Assembly (NCBI GenBank): GCA_951394405.1
Contig: OX596338.1
Coordinates: 4,402,001 to 4,466,000 of the forward strand
Length of the DNA stretch: 64,000 bases
Origin: Coprinellus micaceus
Lineage: Eukaryota; Basidiomycota; Agaricomycetes; Agaricales; Psathyrellaceae
Direction of reading: 5' to 3'
In this document: piece by piece, positions 25,386-34,896 of the stretch
How positions within the stretch are numbered: the stretch's first letter is position 1
How the letters are laid out: every line of letters starts with the position of its first letter
Notes under the pieces: model-generated
The model's input: only the letters and a program-made list of their open reading frames with translations
What the model was told of the DNA's origin: nothing
Databases searched by the model: none
Position numbers and translations under genes: made by a program

Positions 25386-25768
25386 TGTTGGAAGACAATG
25401 CTCATGTCAACTCTATCTCTACAAAGAATACCTCTATTTCGAACGTTTTACTTATCTTCTATTGTTCTACAGAGAACAACAAGCACCTTGTATTATTCCC
25501 ATTATACTCGCACTTATTGTTCTCTTATCTCCACCTTATCTCCATTCACTGCTATTGTTCTCTACTTATGGAACGTCTATTGTTCTTTCTTATTGTTCCG
25601 CATATAGGTTATCTATTATTCTCTACAGTATATAGTCCACACTGTAAGTGGGTGAGTCCCCATCGAACTCTCCCCACTTACAGGTGCGTACCTTGTATAC
25701 CCTACTTATTTTCAATCTAACATCGAACTCTCCCCACTTACAGTGGGTCATACTTGCATCGTTCTACA
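25386..25768 (+). repeat. copia left LTR
   Basis: 383 bp, TGTTGG...CTACA. A TATATA box lies at 25629-25634. The U5-side part holds two direct copies of CATCGAACTCTCCCCACTTA and inverted matches to them (CTGTAAGTGGG), so a hairpin can form near the 3' end. Open frames in all three plus-strand registers are artefacts of this AT/CT-rich sequence. Confidence 0.95.
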
Positions 25769-25769
25769 A

Positions 25770-25788
25770 GTTATGAGCCCCGGGCTCC
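25770..25788 (+). other. copia primer-binding site, tRNA-iMet anticodon-loop type
   Basis: The sequence two bases after the LTR reads GTTATGAGCCCCGGGCTCC. Its complement contains GGGGCTCATAAC, the anticodon stem-loop signature of initiator tRNA-Met (CAT anticodon). This is the half-tRNA priming mode known for Drosophila copia and yeast Ty5, not priming by the 3' end of the tRNA. Confidence 0.7.
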
Positions 25789-26356
25789 TCTGATCACGCC
25801 ATCCGTTATCAGACACCGCGGTAACCGCTCCACTGCCCCTCGATCGCCCATAGCCTACGGCCTCTTCTCGTGTGATATCTCCACCTGAAGCCTATCTCCC
25901 TTCACATTTTCACTATCTTCACTTTCGCTATTTACGTTTCGCTACTTACATTTCACTACCCCTCCTGATACTCAGGAGTACATATCAACTTCCATTACCA
26001 CCTTCTACCCCGCGGCAAGCATTCCCACTACGGGAAAGAAGCTATCAGGAAGTCCACAGACGCTTACCGTCTGCAGAATTAGAGTAGTGATCCTTCTTTG
26101 AGAGGCCTGATTCGGTTGGACTGGGGAAACGACGCAACGGTAGCGCTCCCTCCATCCAAACGCTTTCAGTAACCGGTACTCAAAGTGACAGCGGGGTTCC
26201 CTCTGCGGATCTTAGTGTAAAACTTCAACTCCTTTTTAGGATATCTACGTATTGGTCCGTTTTACCTACAAAATCACGGGCACTTTACCTATCACCTATC
26301 ACTTATCGTTTCGTACCTATCATTTTATCCTCTCCCATTCTTTATCACCTACCATC

Positions 26357-29300
26357 ATGGACTCTACCACTACGTCCTCGCCCATCATGCTCACAGCCTA
26401 CACTGTGCAGCAGTGGAAGTTCACTGTCGAGAACAAGGCCTTCGACCTCAACGCCTACGGCATCCTCACTGGGGAAGAGAAAAAACCTGGGAGCAATGCC
26501 GACGACAAGGTCAAGTCCGACTATGCCAGTCGCCGCTCCAAGCTCATCGGCTACGTCCGGTCTACTCTCGACCACTCCCAACTTGAGACTGTCCTCTCTG
26601 GCATCCAAGTCACCGACATCGCTGCTATCTGGGAGAAGCTCTTGGAAACCTACCAGCCCAAGACTTCTGGCTCTCGCATCAGTGTCCTTCAGGAGATGAT
26701 GGCACTTCGAATGAGGTCCTCGGGTTTCGAGAAAGAGACCTACTCCGACTTCGGATCGCGTTGCATGGCGCACGCCTCACGTCTCACTGCGCTCCTCCCG
26801 CAAGGAGCAGAATACCTTCCAGAGACAACACAGACCGTCACCATCTCCTCCCAAACGACATCGGACGGAGCAACAACGACGATTCAATCCACCAGTTGGG
26901 GAGCACATGAACTCCTTACGCCCTCTGCTTTCGAGGAAGGATACACGGCTGCTCATCTTGCGCGCGATCTTGCAATCAGCATGATCCCCATTGGTCTTGG
27001 CAAGGATGACACCATCCTCCGCAATACGCTCAACCACATCTCCACTGGGGACGACAATCCCCTTGAAGTCCTCAATCACCTTCGCAAGGCCGACTCCCTC
27101 GCTCGCAACACTCAGCTTGCTGAGGGGACGTCCGCCGCTCTTCAGGTAGCTACAGCTGCCCCGAACAAGAAGGCGAAGTACAGGTGCAAGGTCCACGGTT
27201 GGCAGAACACGCACGAGGACAAGGACTGCCGTGTCCAGAACTCCCAGAAGGCCAAGATCGCGGAGACACCTACCACAGCAGCGACTGCTGAGGAGAGCGT
27301 CATGATGGCCAGTGTTGCCCACATCGCAAGTCCCCTTATCCGTCGAGCTCGTAACAACCCCACTAATACTTCCTGGAACCCAGACTCAGGTGCAACCTCA
27401 CATATGACACCCAATCGCAAGTGGATCCGCAACATGGTTGCGGTGAAAATTGCTGTGTCTCTCGCCAACAACGAGATCGTCTGGGCTACAGGAAAGGGGG
27501 AAGTACGTTTCACGCCTCGTATATACGGAAAAGTTGGCCAAACTGTAATATTCAACGATGTACTATATGTTCCCGCACTTCGCAATAACCTATTCTCGAT
27601 CCTCTCCGTTGTTAAGAAGAGCAAAATGCGCGTCGTAATTGAAGGAGACTCGCTTGACTTCTTCAAGAATGGCGAGCTACTCCTAACAGCTACCATCGAC
27701 GGAACTGTTGGCTCTCTCAATGGGACAACACTCGAAAACACGGAAACGGAGGCAGCCTACATCTCCAAGATCGAGAAGGAACTATTACATCAGAGGTTAG
27801 GGCACATTGGGAAGGACTGTCTGGAGACGCTTATGCGCCAAGACTTAGCCACTGGCATCCTGGTGAAGGAGGGCACGGAACTCAATGACACCTGCGAACA
27901 CTGCATTGCAGGCAAGCAACATCAGGATCCATTCCCAAAGCTATCAGCGAATCGCTCAACAGAGCTCCTTGGACGGATTCACTCGGACCTCCATGGACCC
28001 CTCGCCGTACAAACACCAATTGGCTATCGATACTGGATCACATTCATTGATGACCACTCACGGTTCAAGGAGGTCGCCCTCCTGAAACACAAGAGTGACG
28101 CATTCCAAGCCTTCAAAGACTTTGTTGCCAAGAGTGAGCGAAAGCTCGGCACAAAGGTCAAGGAACTTCGTGATGACAAAGGAGGGGAATACATGGGGAA
28201 CGACTTCATTCAATGGTGCAAGGGACTTGGTATCGCACGGCAACACACAGTTAAAGCCACACCTCAACAGAACGGTGTCAGCGAACGACTCAATCGCACG
28301 CTAACTGAAGGGGTCATTGCCATGCTCAACCAAGCACGCCTTCCCATGATGTTCTGGGGTGCAGCTGTACTCTATTACACAGACATCCTGAATGCGACCC
28401 CATCCTCTACATTATCGAATACTACCTCCTATGAAGTCTGGCATAAAGCAAAGCCCGATCTGTCCATGCACCGAGTATTTGGCTGCCGCGTATACGTCCA
28501 TGTATTGCGCAAGGACCGCAAGAACCTCCAGTCACACACGGAGCCTTGTGTCTTTATCGGCTTTGAACCAGGCTACAAAGGCTGGAAATGCTACAATCCA
28601 GTGACGAAGAAGATCACCATATCCCGGGATGTTATCTTCGCTGAAGGCACCTTCCCTGGTCTCTCGACTGTAGGGAACGAACAGGCATACACGCCTATAG
28701 GCATTAGGGACATCTGGCCAGACGCCGATCTCGAACCGGAGAATCCACCTCTTGCACCACCTCATGCTCCCATCACGCCACCACCGCCTCCCCATGACCA
28801 TCCAGATGATGGATCAGACGAGAGCGACAATGATGACGATGGAGACCAAGCAGCACCTCGGACTCCCGAGCGACCCCCTAAAACTGAGCCTAAGACGCCA
28901 GCCACACAGCAACCGTCTGTCCATCCGTCAATTCCACCTACTCCTACGAAACGGGATCCCTCATCTACTCCCTCAACGAAACAGCTGCTACCAATACCTG
29001 CCTTGTTCCCAGGGCTCCCTGCACCAGCTGAGGATGGACCCATGTTCCCAGAACTACCTCCTCCAGCACCAGTCGCACCTCCAGCACCTGCCCAGAAACG
29101 CACCCGGCCACCTCCCCCTCCCCCTCGCGAATCAATCCCTCGCAAGGCGAAAGTTCTGAAAGCTCCACCGCTAGTAGCACAAAGCTCCCGGCCCATACGG
29201 AAAACGGCAACGACCGTCAAGGACTACCAACTCGCAAGTGGAAAAGGGAGACGCGGTACAATTCCAGTGGCCAGGCGTGAAGGGGGTGAACAGGTAGCAG

Positions 29301-31183
29301 ATCGAGGGGGTGCACAGAGAAACAATCAGCTACCCGAAACAGAGGATGAGGATGAGGATGAAGACGACGATGAAGACGACGAACCTGTACAACCCATTGC
29401 AGCTGAGGACTTTGACCTTGACGACGAACCTGTAGACATGGAAGATGCACTACGTGCCACCAGTATACTTGATTCTCTCATCAGTCTATACCACGTCCCC
29501 CTGGAAGAGACCCTGACTCTCGACCAAGGCATGGAAATGGCATTCTACATGGCACAGGACAAAGCACTAGGAGCGGCTACACGCCGTCCAGGAGATGCGC
29601 CTCGGACACACTGGGAAGCCTTCGCAGGACCAGATGGTGAACACTGGCAGACCGCAGCACAGGTTGAGATTGACGCCCTAACCACCAATGGCACTTGGGA
29701 ACTAGTCGAACTACCAGAGGGACGAAAGGTTGTCGGATCACGATGGGTCTTCCTCATCAAACGAAAGGCAGATGGCACAATTGACCGCTACAAGGCTCGA
29801 CTTGTTGCCAAGGGATACTCCCAAATGCCTGGAGTAGACTACGATCAGACATGGGCACCTGCATCTCGTCTCACATCAATTCGCGCGATCTTCGCCCAAG
29901 CCGCCATGGAAGGACACTTCATCGAGACCATTGACGTCGACAATGCCTACCTCAACGGAACAATCGAGGAGCAATACGAAGTCTACATGGAGCAAGCGCC
30001 AGGGTTTGAGATCAAGAATCCAGACTCAAAGGGACGGAGATGGGTGTGCCGGCTGAAGAAAGGTTTATATGGCTTGAAACAGAGCGGACGACTATGGTAC
30101 CAAAAGCTAGCATCAGAGCTTGAAGCAATCGGATTCACCCAAATAAAGTCTGACCCGGCTATCTATGTCTGGGAGATGGATGGGACCCGCATTGTTGTAC
30201 CAGTCTTCGTTGACGACATCACCATAACCTCAAAAAGCCAAGAAAAGATCCAATGGCTCAAGGACTCCCTTGCCAAGGTCTTCAAGATCAAGGATCTCGG
30301 ACCCACCTCGTACCTGCTTGGAATCAAGGTTGACTACGACCGCGAGAACCGAGTCATGCGCCTATCCCAGACCCAATACATCCTCGACATGCTTGCGCGA
30401 TTCAAGATGGAGGACTGCTACCCAGTAGGAACTCCAATGGATCCAGGAAGCGGTGCTACCCTCACCAAGTACATTCCAAACAAGGCTGACGATGAGATGA
30501 TGAAGAACGTCCCATACATGAATGCCATCGGCGCCCTGATATACCTTATGATTGCGACACGCCCCGACATCGCCTACGCTGTTGCCAAACTGGCCCAATA
30601 CAACTCCAACCCCGGACCTATGCATTGGAAAGCAGTCAAGCACCTATTCCGTTACCTCAAGGGAACCAAAGATCTGAGGCTCACCTATCGTAACAATGGT
30701 AGCAAGATGTCTTCGGAACTCTTCCAAGCATACAGCGATGCAGATCATGCTGGGTGCCTTGACACGCGACGATCCACATCTGGATTTGTCATTAAAATGG
30801 GATCAGGAGCAGTTAGTTGGTCGGCAAAGAAGCAATCGACGGTGGCAGACTCCTCAACAGAGGCAGAGTATGTCTCCGCATCGAGCGCTGGAAGGGACAT
30901 CATCTGGATGCGCACACTCCTGAAGGAACTTGGTCACGACGTCTCTACTCCCTCACCACTCATGGTCGACAACCAATCCGCACTCAAGGTTCTCCGGAAC
31001 CCAGAACTCCACAGCCGAATGAAGCACATCGATATAAAGATGCATTGGATTCGGGATGCTATCAAGCGAGGCGACATTACTGTTCACTTTTTATCTACTA
31101 CCGATATGATCGCCGATATATTTACTAAACCTTTACCCAAACCTGCCGTTGAACGTCATCGACTCGCTCTTGGACTCGAGTAA
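26357..31183 (+). CDS. copia Gag-Pol polyprotein
   Basis: A single 1608-residue frame without stops or shifts. The start is the ATG at 26357 (ACCATCATGG context); an upstream in-frame ATG at 26252 would add 35 residues that look like leader. Order of parts: Gag-like region (about 1-270); degenerate Cys/His motif CKVHGWQNTHEDKDC; protease DSGATSH near 343; HQRLGH...CEHC pre-integrase zinc region from 478; integrase catalytic D (HSDLHGPL, ~543), D (RDDKGGEY, ~605) and E (NGVSERLNR, ~641); a Pro- and acidic-rich linker (~825-1070); reverse transcriptase from NGTWELVELP (~1110), active site FVDD near 1283; RNase H from SDADHAG (~1457) to DIFTKPL. Copies RNA to DNA and integrates it. All catalytic residues I checked are present, so it may be active. 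Confidence 0.95.
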   Translation: MDSTTTSSPIMLTAYTVQQWKFTVENKAFDLNAYGILTGEEKKPGSNADDKVKSDYASRRSKLIGYVRSTLDHSQLETVLSGIQVTDIAAIWEKLLETYQPKTSGSRISVLQEMMALRMRSSGFEKETYSDFGSRCMAHASRLTALLPQGAEYLPETTQTVTISSQTTSDGATTTIQSTSWGAHELLTPSAFEEGYTAAHLARDLAISMIPIGLGKDDTILRNTLNHISTGDDNPLEVLNHLRKADSLARNTQLAEGTSAALQVATAAPNKKAKYRCKVHGWQNTHEDKDCRVQNSQKAKIAETPTTAATAEESVMMASVAHIASPLIRRARNNPTNTSWNPDSGATSHMTPNRKWIRNMVAVKIAVSLANNEIVWATGKGEVRFTPRIYGKVGQTVIFNDVLYVPALRNNLFSILSVVKKSKMRVVIEGDSLDFFKNGELLLTATIDGTVGSLNGTTLENTETEAAYISKIEKELLHQRLGHIGKDCLETLMRQDLATGILVKEGTELNDTCEHCIAGKQHQDPFPKLSANRSTELLGRIHSDLHGPLAVQTPIGYRYWITFIDDHSRFKEVALLKHKSDAFQAFKDFVAKSERKLGTKVKELRDDKGGEYMGNDFIQWCKGLGIARQHTVKATPQQNGVSERLNRTLTEGVIAMLNQARLPMMFWGAAVLYYTDILNATPSSTLSNTTSYEVWHKAKPDLSMHRVFGCRVYVHVLRKDRKNLQSHTEPCVFIGFEPGYKGWKCYNPVTKKITISRDVIFAEGTFPGLSTVGNEQAYTPIGIRDIWPDADLEPENPPLAPPHAPITPPPPPHDHPDDGSDESDNDDDGDQAAPRTPERPPKTEPKTPATQQPSVHPSIPPTPTKRDPSSTPSTKQLLPIPALFPGLPAPAEDGPMFPELPPPAPVAPPAPAQKRTRPPPPPPRESIPRKAKVLKAPPLVAQSSRPIRKTATTVKDYQLASGKGRRGTIPVARREGGEQVADRGGAQRNNQLPETEDEDEDEDDDEDDEPVQPIAAEDFDLDDEPVDMEDALRATSILDSLISLYHVPLEETLTLDQGMEMAFYMAQDKALGAATRRPGDAPRTHWEAFAGPDGEHWQTAAQVEIDALTTNGTWELVELPEGRKVVGSRWVFLIKRKADGTIDRYKARLVAKGYSQMPGVDYDQTWAPASRLTSIRAIFAQAAMEGHFIETIDVDNAYLNGTIEEQYEVYMEQAPGFEIKNPDSKGRRWVCRLKKGLYGLKQSGRLWYQKLASELEAIGFTQIKSDPAIYVWEMDGTRIVVPVFVDDITITSKSQEKIQWLKDSLAKVFKIKDLGPTSYLLGIKVDYDRENRVMRLSQTQYILDMLARFKMEDCYPVGTPMDPGSGATLTKYIPNKADDEMMKNVPYMNAIGALIYLMIATRPDIAYAVAKLAQYNSNPGPMHWKAVKHLFRYLKGTKDLRLTYRNNGSKMSSELFQAYSDADHAGCLDTRRSTSGFVIKMGSGAVSWSAKKQSTVADSSTEAEYVSASSAGRDIIWMRTLLKELGHDVSTPSPLMVDNQSALKVLRNPELHSRMKHIDIKMHWIRDAIKRGDITVHFLSTTDMIADIFTKPLPKPAVERHRLALGLE

Positions 31184-31201
31184 ATACAGAGACATTACAT
31201 T

Positions 31202-31210
31202 GAGGGGGTG
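31202..31210 (+). other. copia polypurine tract
   Basis: GAGGGGGTG lies directly before the right LTR, where plus-strand DNA synthesis would be primed. Confidence 0.8.
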
Positions 31211-31593
31211 TGTTGGAAGACAATGCTCATGTCAACTCTATCTCTACAAAGAATACCTCTATTTCGAACGTTTTACTTATCTTCTATTGTTCTACAGAGA
31301 ACAACAAGCACCTTGTATTATTCCCATTATACTCGCACTTATTGTTCTCTTATCTCCACCTTATCTCCATTCACTGCTATTGTTCTCTACTTATGGAACG
31401 TCTATTGTTCTTTCTTATTGTTCCGCATATAGGTTATCTATTATTCTCTACAGTATATAGTCCACACTGTAAGTGGGTGAGTCCCCATCGAACTCTCCCC
31501 ACTTACAGGTGCGTACCTTGTATACCCTACTTATTTTCAATCTAACATCGAACTCTCCCCACTTACAGTGGGTCATACTTGCATCGTTCTACA
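31211..31593 (+). repeat. copia right LTR
   Basis: 383 bp, identical by eye to the left LTR, offset by 5825 bp. TATATA box at 31454-31459. Confidence 0.95.
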
Positions 31594-31700
31594 AAACGAA
31601 CGGTTGGAGTACGTTGGTGGTGGTCTTCAGACGTTGTATTCCTCTTCACGCGTTTCTCTGCTTGACGCAGTCTAGCCGCCTTTGACGTGCGACCAGACAT

Positions 31701-34700
31701 AATTGACGAAGTGGGTATGGTGAACGGTCAGAGAGTACGGTATCAGTGCCCACGCATCTATGTCATACCAATGTGTCGTCTTGGGTGTTGATTTCAATGG
31801 CCCAGCAGCCGGAAACCCTATGTGAGGTTACTCAAGGGGTGTACATGCTTAGACCGGTGCGTCTCGGCATTTCCACGGTATCTGTATCGAAAGGCAAAGG
31901 AACGGAGCTCCATTCGCTAAATGGGAGAGAGAAATCCCTGCAGAATTCCGTGGTTCCAAACCCAGCCAGGTGATTGGACGATTATTATCATGGAAACGCC
32001 CTAAATTTGGAATTAGCCTATGCCCCTGTCGGTTGCCGTTGTGGAAACATGAGCCGAAAGATGGAGGTGTCCTTGGCTGGGAGAAATTATCTCATTGAGG
32101 GAAGACCAAGCTCGTCCTATTTTTATCAAGGCAGATATTGGCCTTGAGCGGGCTTCACTGGAGTAAATATATTGTACGCATTGTAAGGAATATATTAAAA
32201 CTGTGTCTGGAGTGGAGGGACCTAAGATTGTCGTATCAATGAGGGGGAAAAGCCTACATAGATTGGCACGGCATGGTGATGGCGCTGGCTTGGTGGCTGT
32301 GTAGCCTTGCCACATCCGACGACCCTCCTTGTCGAAGCCCAACAGCCCTTTATGAGATGTTCAATAACCCCAAGCCCAGGAAATGAGATACGAGGTATCT
32401 CCAGTCAACAAACCATTCCTCAAGCCAAGGAAACCCGGTGCAATGGGTTCGCGTATGGGCGCTTATTTGAGCGAGCAGGTTAGTTCTGAGGTTTGTGTGG
32501 TCAGAGGAGGGTTAAACCTGGTACAATGGGTTCTCGCATGGGCGCTTATGTGAGCGAGAGGGTTAGTTCTGTGTTCCTTGATGTCCAGATGCAATCCCAC
32601 CGTGATCTCACAACTTAGGCTCGTTCTATTCACGTCAAATAAGCCTTCACAAAAACATAGTTCTGCAAGCTCCCGGCTCGTGATGATTTGATTGTGAACT
32701 AGTACACTCGTAGAACGTCACACTGTGATCTCACATGTGTCAGACCTCTTCCGACGGTGTCACATTTATAGAGAATCAAGCGCACTAGCGATGATAGACA
32801 AATGCACTGTGCGTTCTTGCATTAGAAGAGCGTCGTGGTGAGAGCTCTCGAATTAGCGGGACACCAGGGCGAAAGCCCCCGCATTATCAGGGTGTTACGG
32901 CGAGAGCACTTACATTTGCGGAACATCACAAAATGGGCCCTTGCAGTCATAAAGTGGCCCACGTTACAATATAAGCCGTACTGGGGGGTCCCTGAGCCAC
33001 CTGGGCCTGTCCACATTGAGGGTTGCTTTCAGGATGGCGTCCCTGCTCTGTGAAGGGTCCCTGAATAGTCGGCGCTGTACCCACCCACAAGTGATGTATT
33101 GCGACGTGCCGGGCATTTGGCAGGTCTCAGAATAACAACACTCCCTACTGCCTGTACCGTCTCAAGCGCTTATTCCAATTGAAGGGCCTTATTCTGTGAG
33201 GTACCAAAATTGTGGTTTTGTCCGCACAAACATTAGTTTCACAACGCCTCTGCAAGGCAAAAATGTTAGATTTACCGTCAAACCTCACGTTCTTTTGTGC
33301 GGAAAATGTAACATTTGTTTCACTCTAACTTCTCAGCACACGTGAAACGCAATTGAGCCGTCGGTCTTTCTATTGGTGATCGCCCTATTGACAGAGCCGA
33401 GTCCCTGTGGTTAGAGGTATGACTTGGGTATGGCTGGCCCCGACATACCCAGTGAACTAAGGTAGAACTATGATTGGGGTATTTTGCTATTTTATAGTTG
33501 TAGCAGGACGCTAACGGATCACAATACATGTGGCCGCTTGTCCGTACCCCCACAATTCGTCTTCTAATTATTCAAAGACTACTGCGGCCCGACCTGTGAA
33601 GCTCTCGCATTTGCAGTCAGCCATGAATGGTTCGAATTCTTCAGGCTCTCGCATTTCACAGTGCGACCTCTTGTGCTCGTATAGTGTCGCACTTCCAGCT
33701 CTCGGGTTTGTAAATGGTCGCATTGTGGCCTTTCAAAAATCTAGAGCTGTGCATCATGAGCTCTCAGACTCCTAGAGCCTCATGCTGCGACATCGCACAC
33801 TCAGGGCTGTGCACTGCGAGGCCTCGCATGTATCACCCTCTTCATTCAAATCGACGTGGGGTGTTGCATTCAGTCTAGCACTTCTGGTCGGTCTCTGGCT
33901 TATATATTCTAGGACCCCATTCACGCTCGCATCCCCACACCTGCTCCCTCTGCCGCCTTAAACGCTCGCAAGTTTCAATTGCATAGGTTCTCCAAAGCGC
34001 TGTGTCGCAATTGTAGACGGATACATGGAAGCGACACAAATGTAGCTACACGTACTCTAAAGTTGGTTTAGGATGAGGAGGGGGAGTCGACGTCAATAAT
34101 AGTTGGTGGGGCTGCCGTGGAGGGACCTCAAGAAAGGCCCCAGGGCCGATTGGTGAGAAGGCAGTACCGAACAACCCTTATCCGGAGGTATTCGAAACGG
34201 TTGGGTTGGAGAGGTGGAGTCACCATGCGAGTCCGAAAGCAGTTTGGATAGCGACTCCGGTCATAATGATCAGGGTGCATGCACTTCATATTGGGAATAA
34301 GTGTACAAACAAATCAGCCTAGTGGTAACCCAAGCACACCTTCGCACCATAGCGTCCGATATCGGAAATTGAGATCTCGCCATACGAGAGACGAATCTCG
34401 GTGAGTTGGTGACCTTGATAGTTGCTAGGAGGCGGGGCACCGGCAAGTGCTTGAGTCCTTGCCCGAATGTCTTCATAAATTATTCGATGAAGCGCAGGTT
34501 CGGAGGTCCTATTGGAAGACATTGGGAGCAAGTATCGGGGCGTTGCAAATTTGAGACGTGTTCTCAGCGAATTTTACTCCCAACCAGACGCAATGTACTT
34601 TAAATAGGTACGAAACCTCCTATTCGAAATGCAGGAGCCGATTTGTCGTAACTACGCATCAGATGCCTAGGCCTCAATCTAGGAATACCTGATAGGGTAT

Positions 34701-34896
34701 TGCATAGCCGGTGCATTATCTTGGAATTCATGAGGCTCGAACTGCGCGTCCGACCTCCGCATCTCACCAGGAACATGTCCGATCCTCGCAACCAATTCCA
34801 TTCCACAAATTCAATCTCTGTGTCCTCAAACCCTAAGTACGCCATCGCTTATCCGATCTTCTTCCCACCTCTTTCCACTCATCGTCTTGTCCCATC
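31701..34896. promoter_or_regulatory. divergent intergenic region of the KDZ element
   Basis: A 3.2-kb gap between the divergent transposase and companion starts. No gene supported. It contains a diverged direct repeat of about 60 bp (around 32432-32495 and 32513-32578, core CAATGGGTTC...GGGCGCTTAT...GAGCGAG...GGTTAGTTCTG). A recurring word similar to GCTCTCGCATTTG occurs near 32840, 32905, 33601, 33648 and 33698. The 70 bp before 34897 are CT-rich, as in many basidiomycete leaders. Shared promoter function is inferred from position only. Confidence 0.4.
32432..32578 (+). repeat. diverged ~60-bp direct repeat
   Basis: Two copies about 81 bp apart, each preceded by AAACC(C/T)GGT(G/A), sharing CAATGGGTTC, GGGCGCTTAT and GGTTAGTTCTG blocks. 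Confidence 0.7.

Larger units (their letters stand above)
25381..31598 (+). mobile_element. complete Ty1/copia LTR retrotransposon
   Basis: Two 383-bp LTRs (25386-25768 and 31211-31593) that look identical base by base, both TG...CA. They flank an intact polyprotein gene and are bordered by a perfect 5-bp target duplication AAACG (25381-25385, 31594-31598). A primer-binding site follows the left LTR and a purine tract precedes the right LTR. Domain order protease-integrase-RT-RNase H marks the copia superfamily. The element lies in opposite orientation to the KDZ transposase it interrupts. Identical LTRs and an intact frame indicate a very recent insertion. Confidence 0.96.
20993..31700 (-). 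pseudogene. KDZ transposase gene, disrupted
   Basis: Ten-exon model (minus): 31700-31594 joined across the copia insertion to 25380-25119, then 25057-24455, 24354-24187, 24116-23948, 23870-23759, 23704-23277, 23230-23048, 22979-22859, 22805-21859 and 21330-20993. All phases agree; 1145 codons plus stop. Visible parts: a CxC2-like cysteine cluster in exon 2 (CECGHGKGTVTCFDC...CEAC), DGNHQANRYSKNTDP in exon 4, FKNMDITGVVSVQCSHVF in exon 5, QNHQDNCMYLFSQAY and SGHRHD in exon 6, and the usual C-terminal WFRTEAEMERW block. Lesions: the copia element splits codon 36, and an in-frame TAG at 23638-23640 stops translation at codon 496. Just after that TAG an alternate frame reads HSGISPHATLSY, which looks like the family sequence and suggests two compensating indels. 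Exons 3-4 and 4-5 boundaries are the least certain. The product would cut and move the element in the nucleus. Confidence 0.82.

Noticed and set aside
25398..25720. Open frames of 69-101 codons repeated at 31149-31545
   Set aside because: They lie inside the two LTRs and are identical because the LTRs are identical; no independent gene.
25109..25720. 203-codon plus-strand frame across the left copia junction
   Set aside because: It is antisense to transposase exon 1 and runs into the LTR; it exists only because of the insertion.
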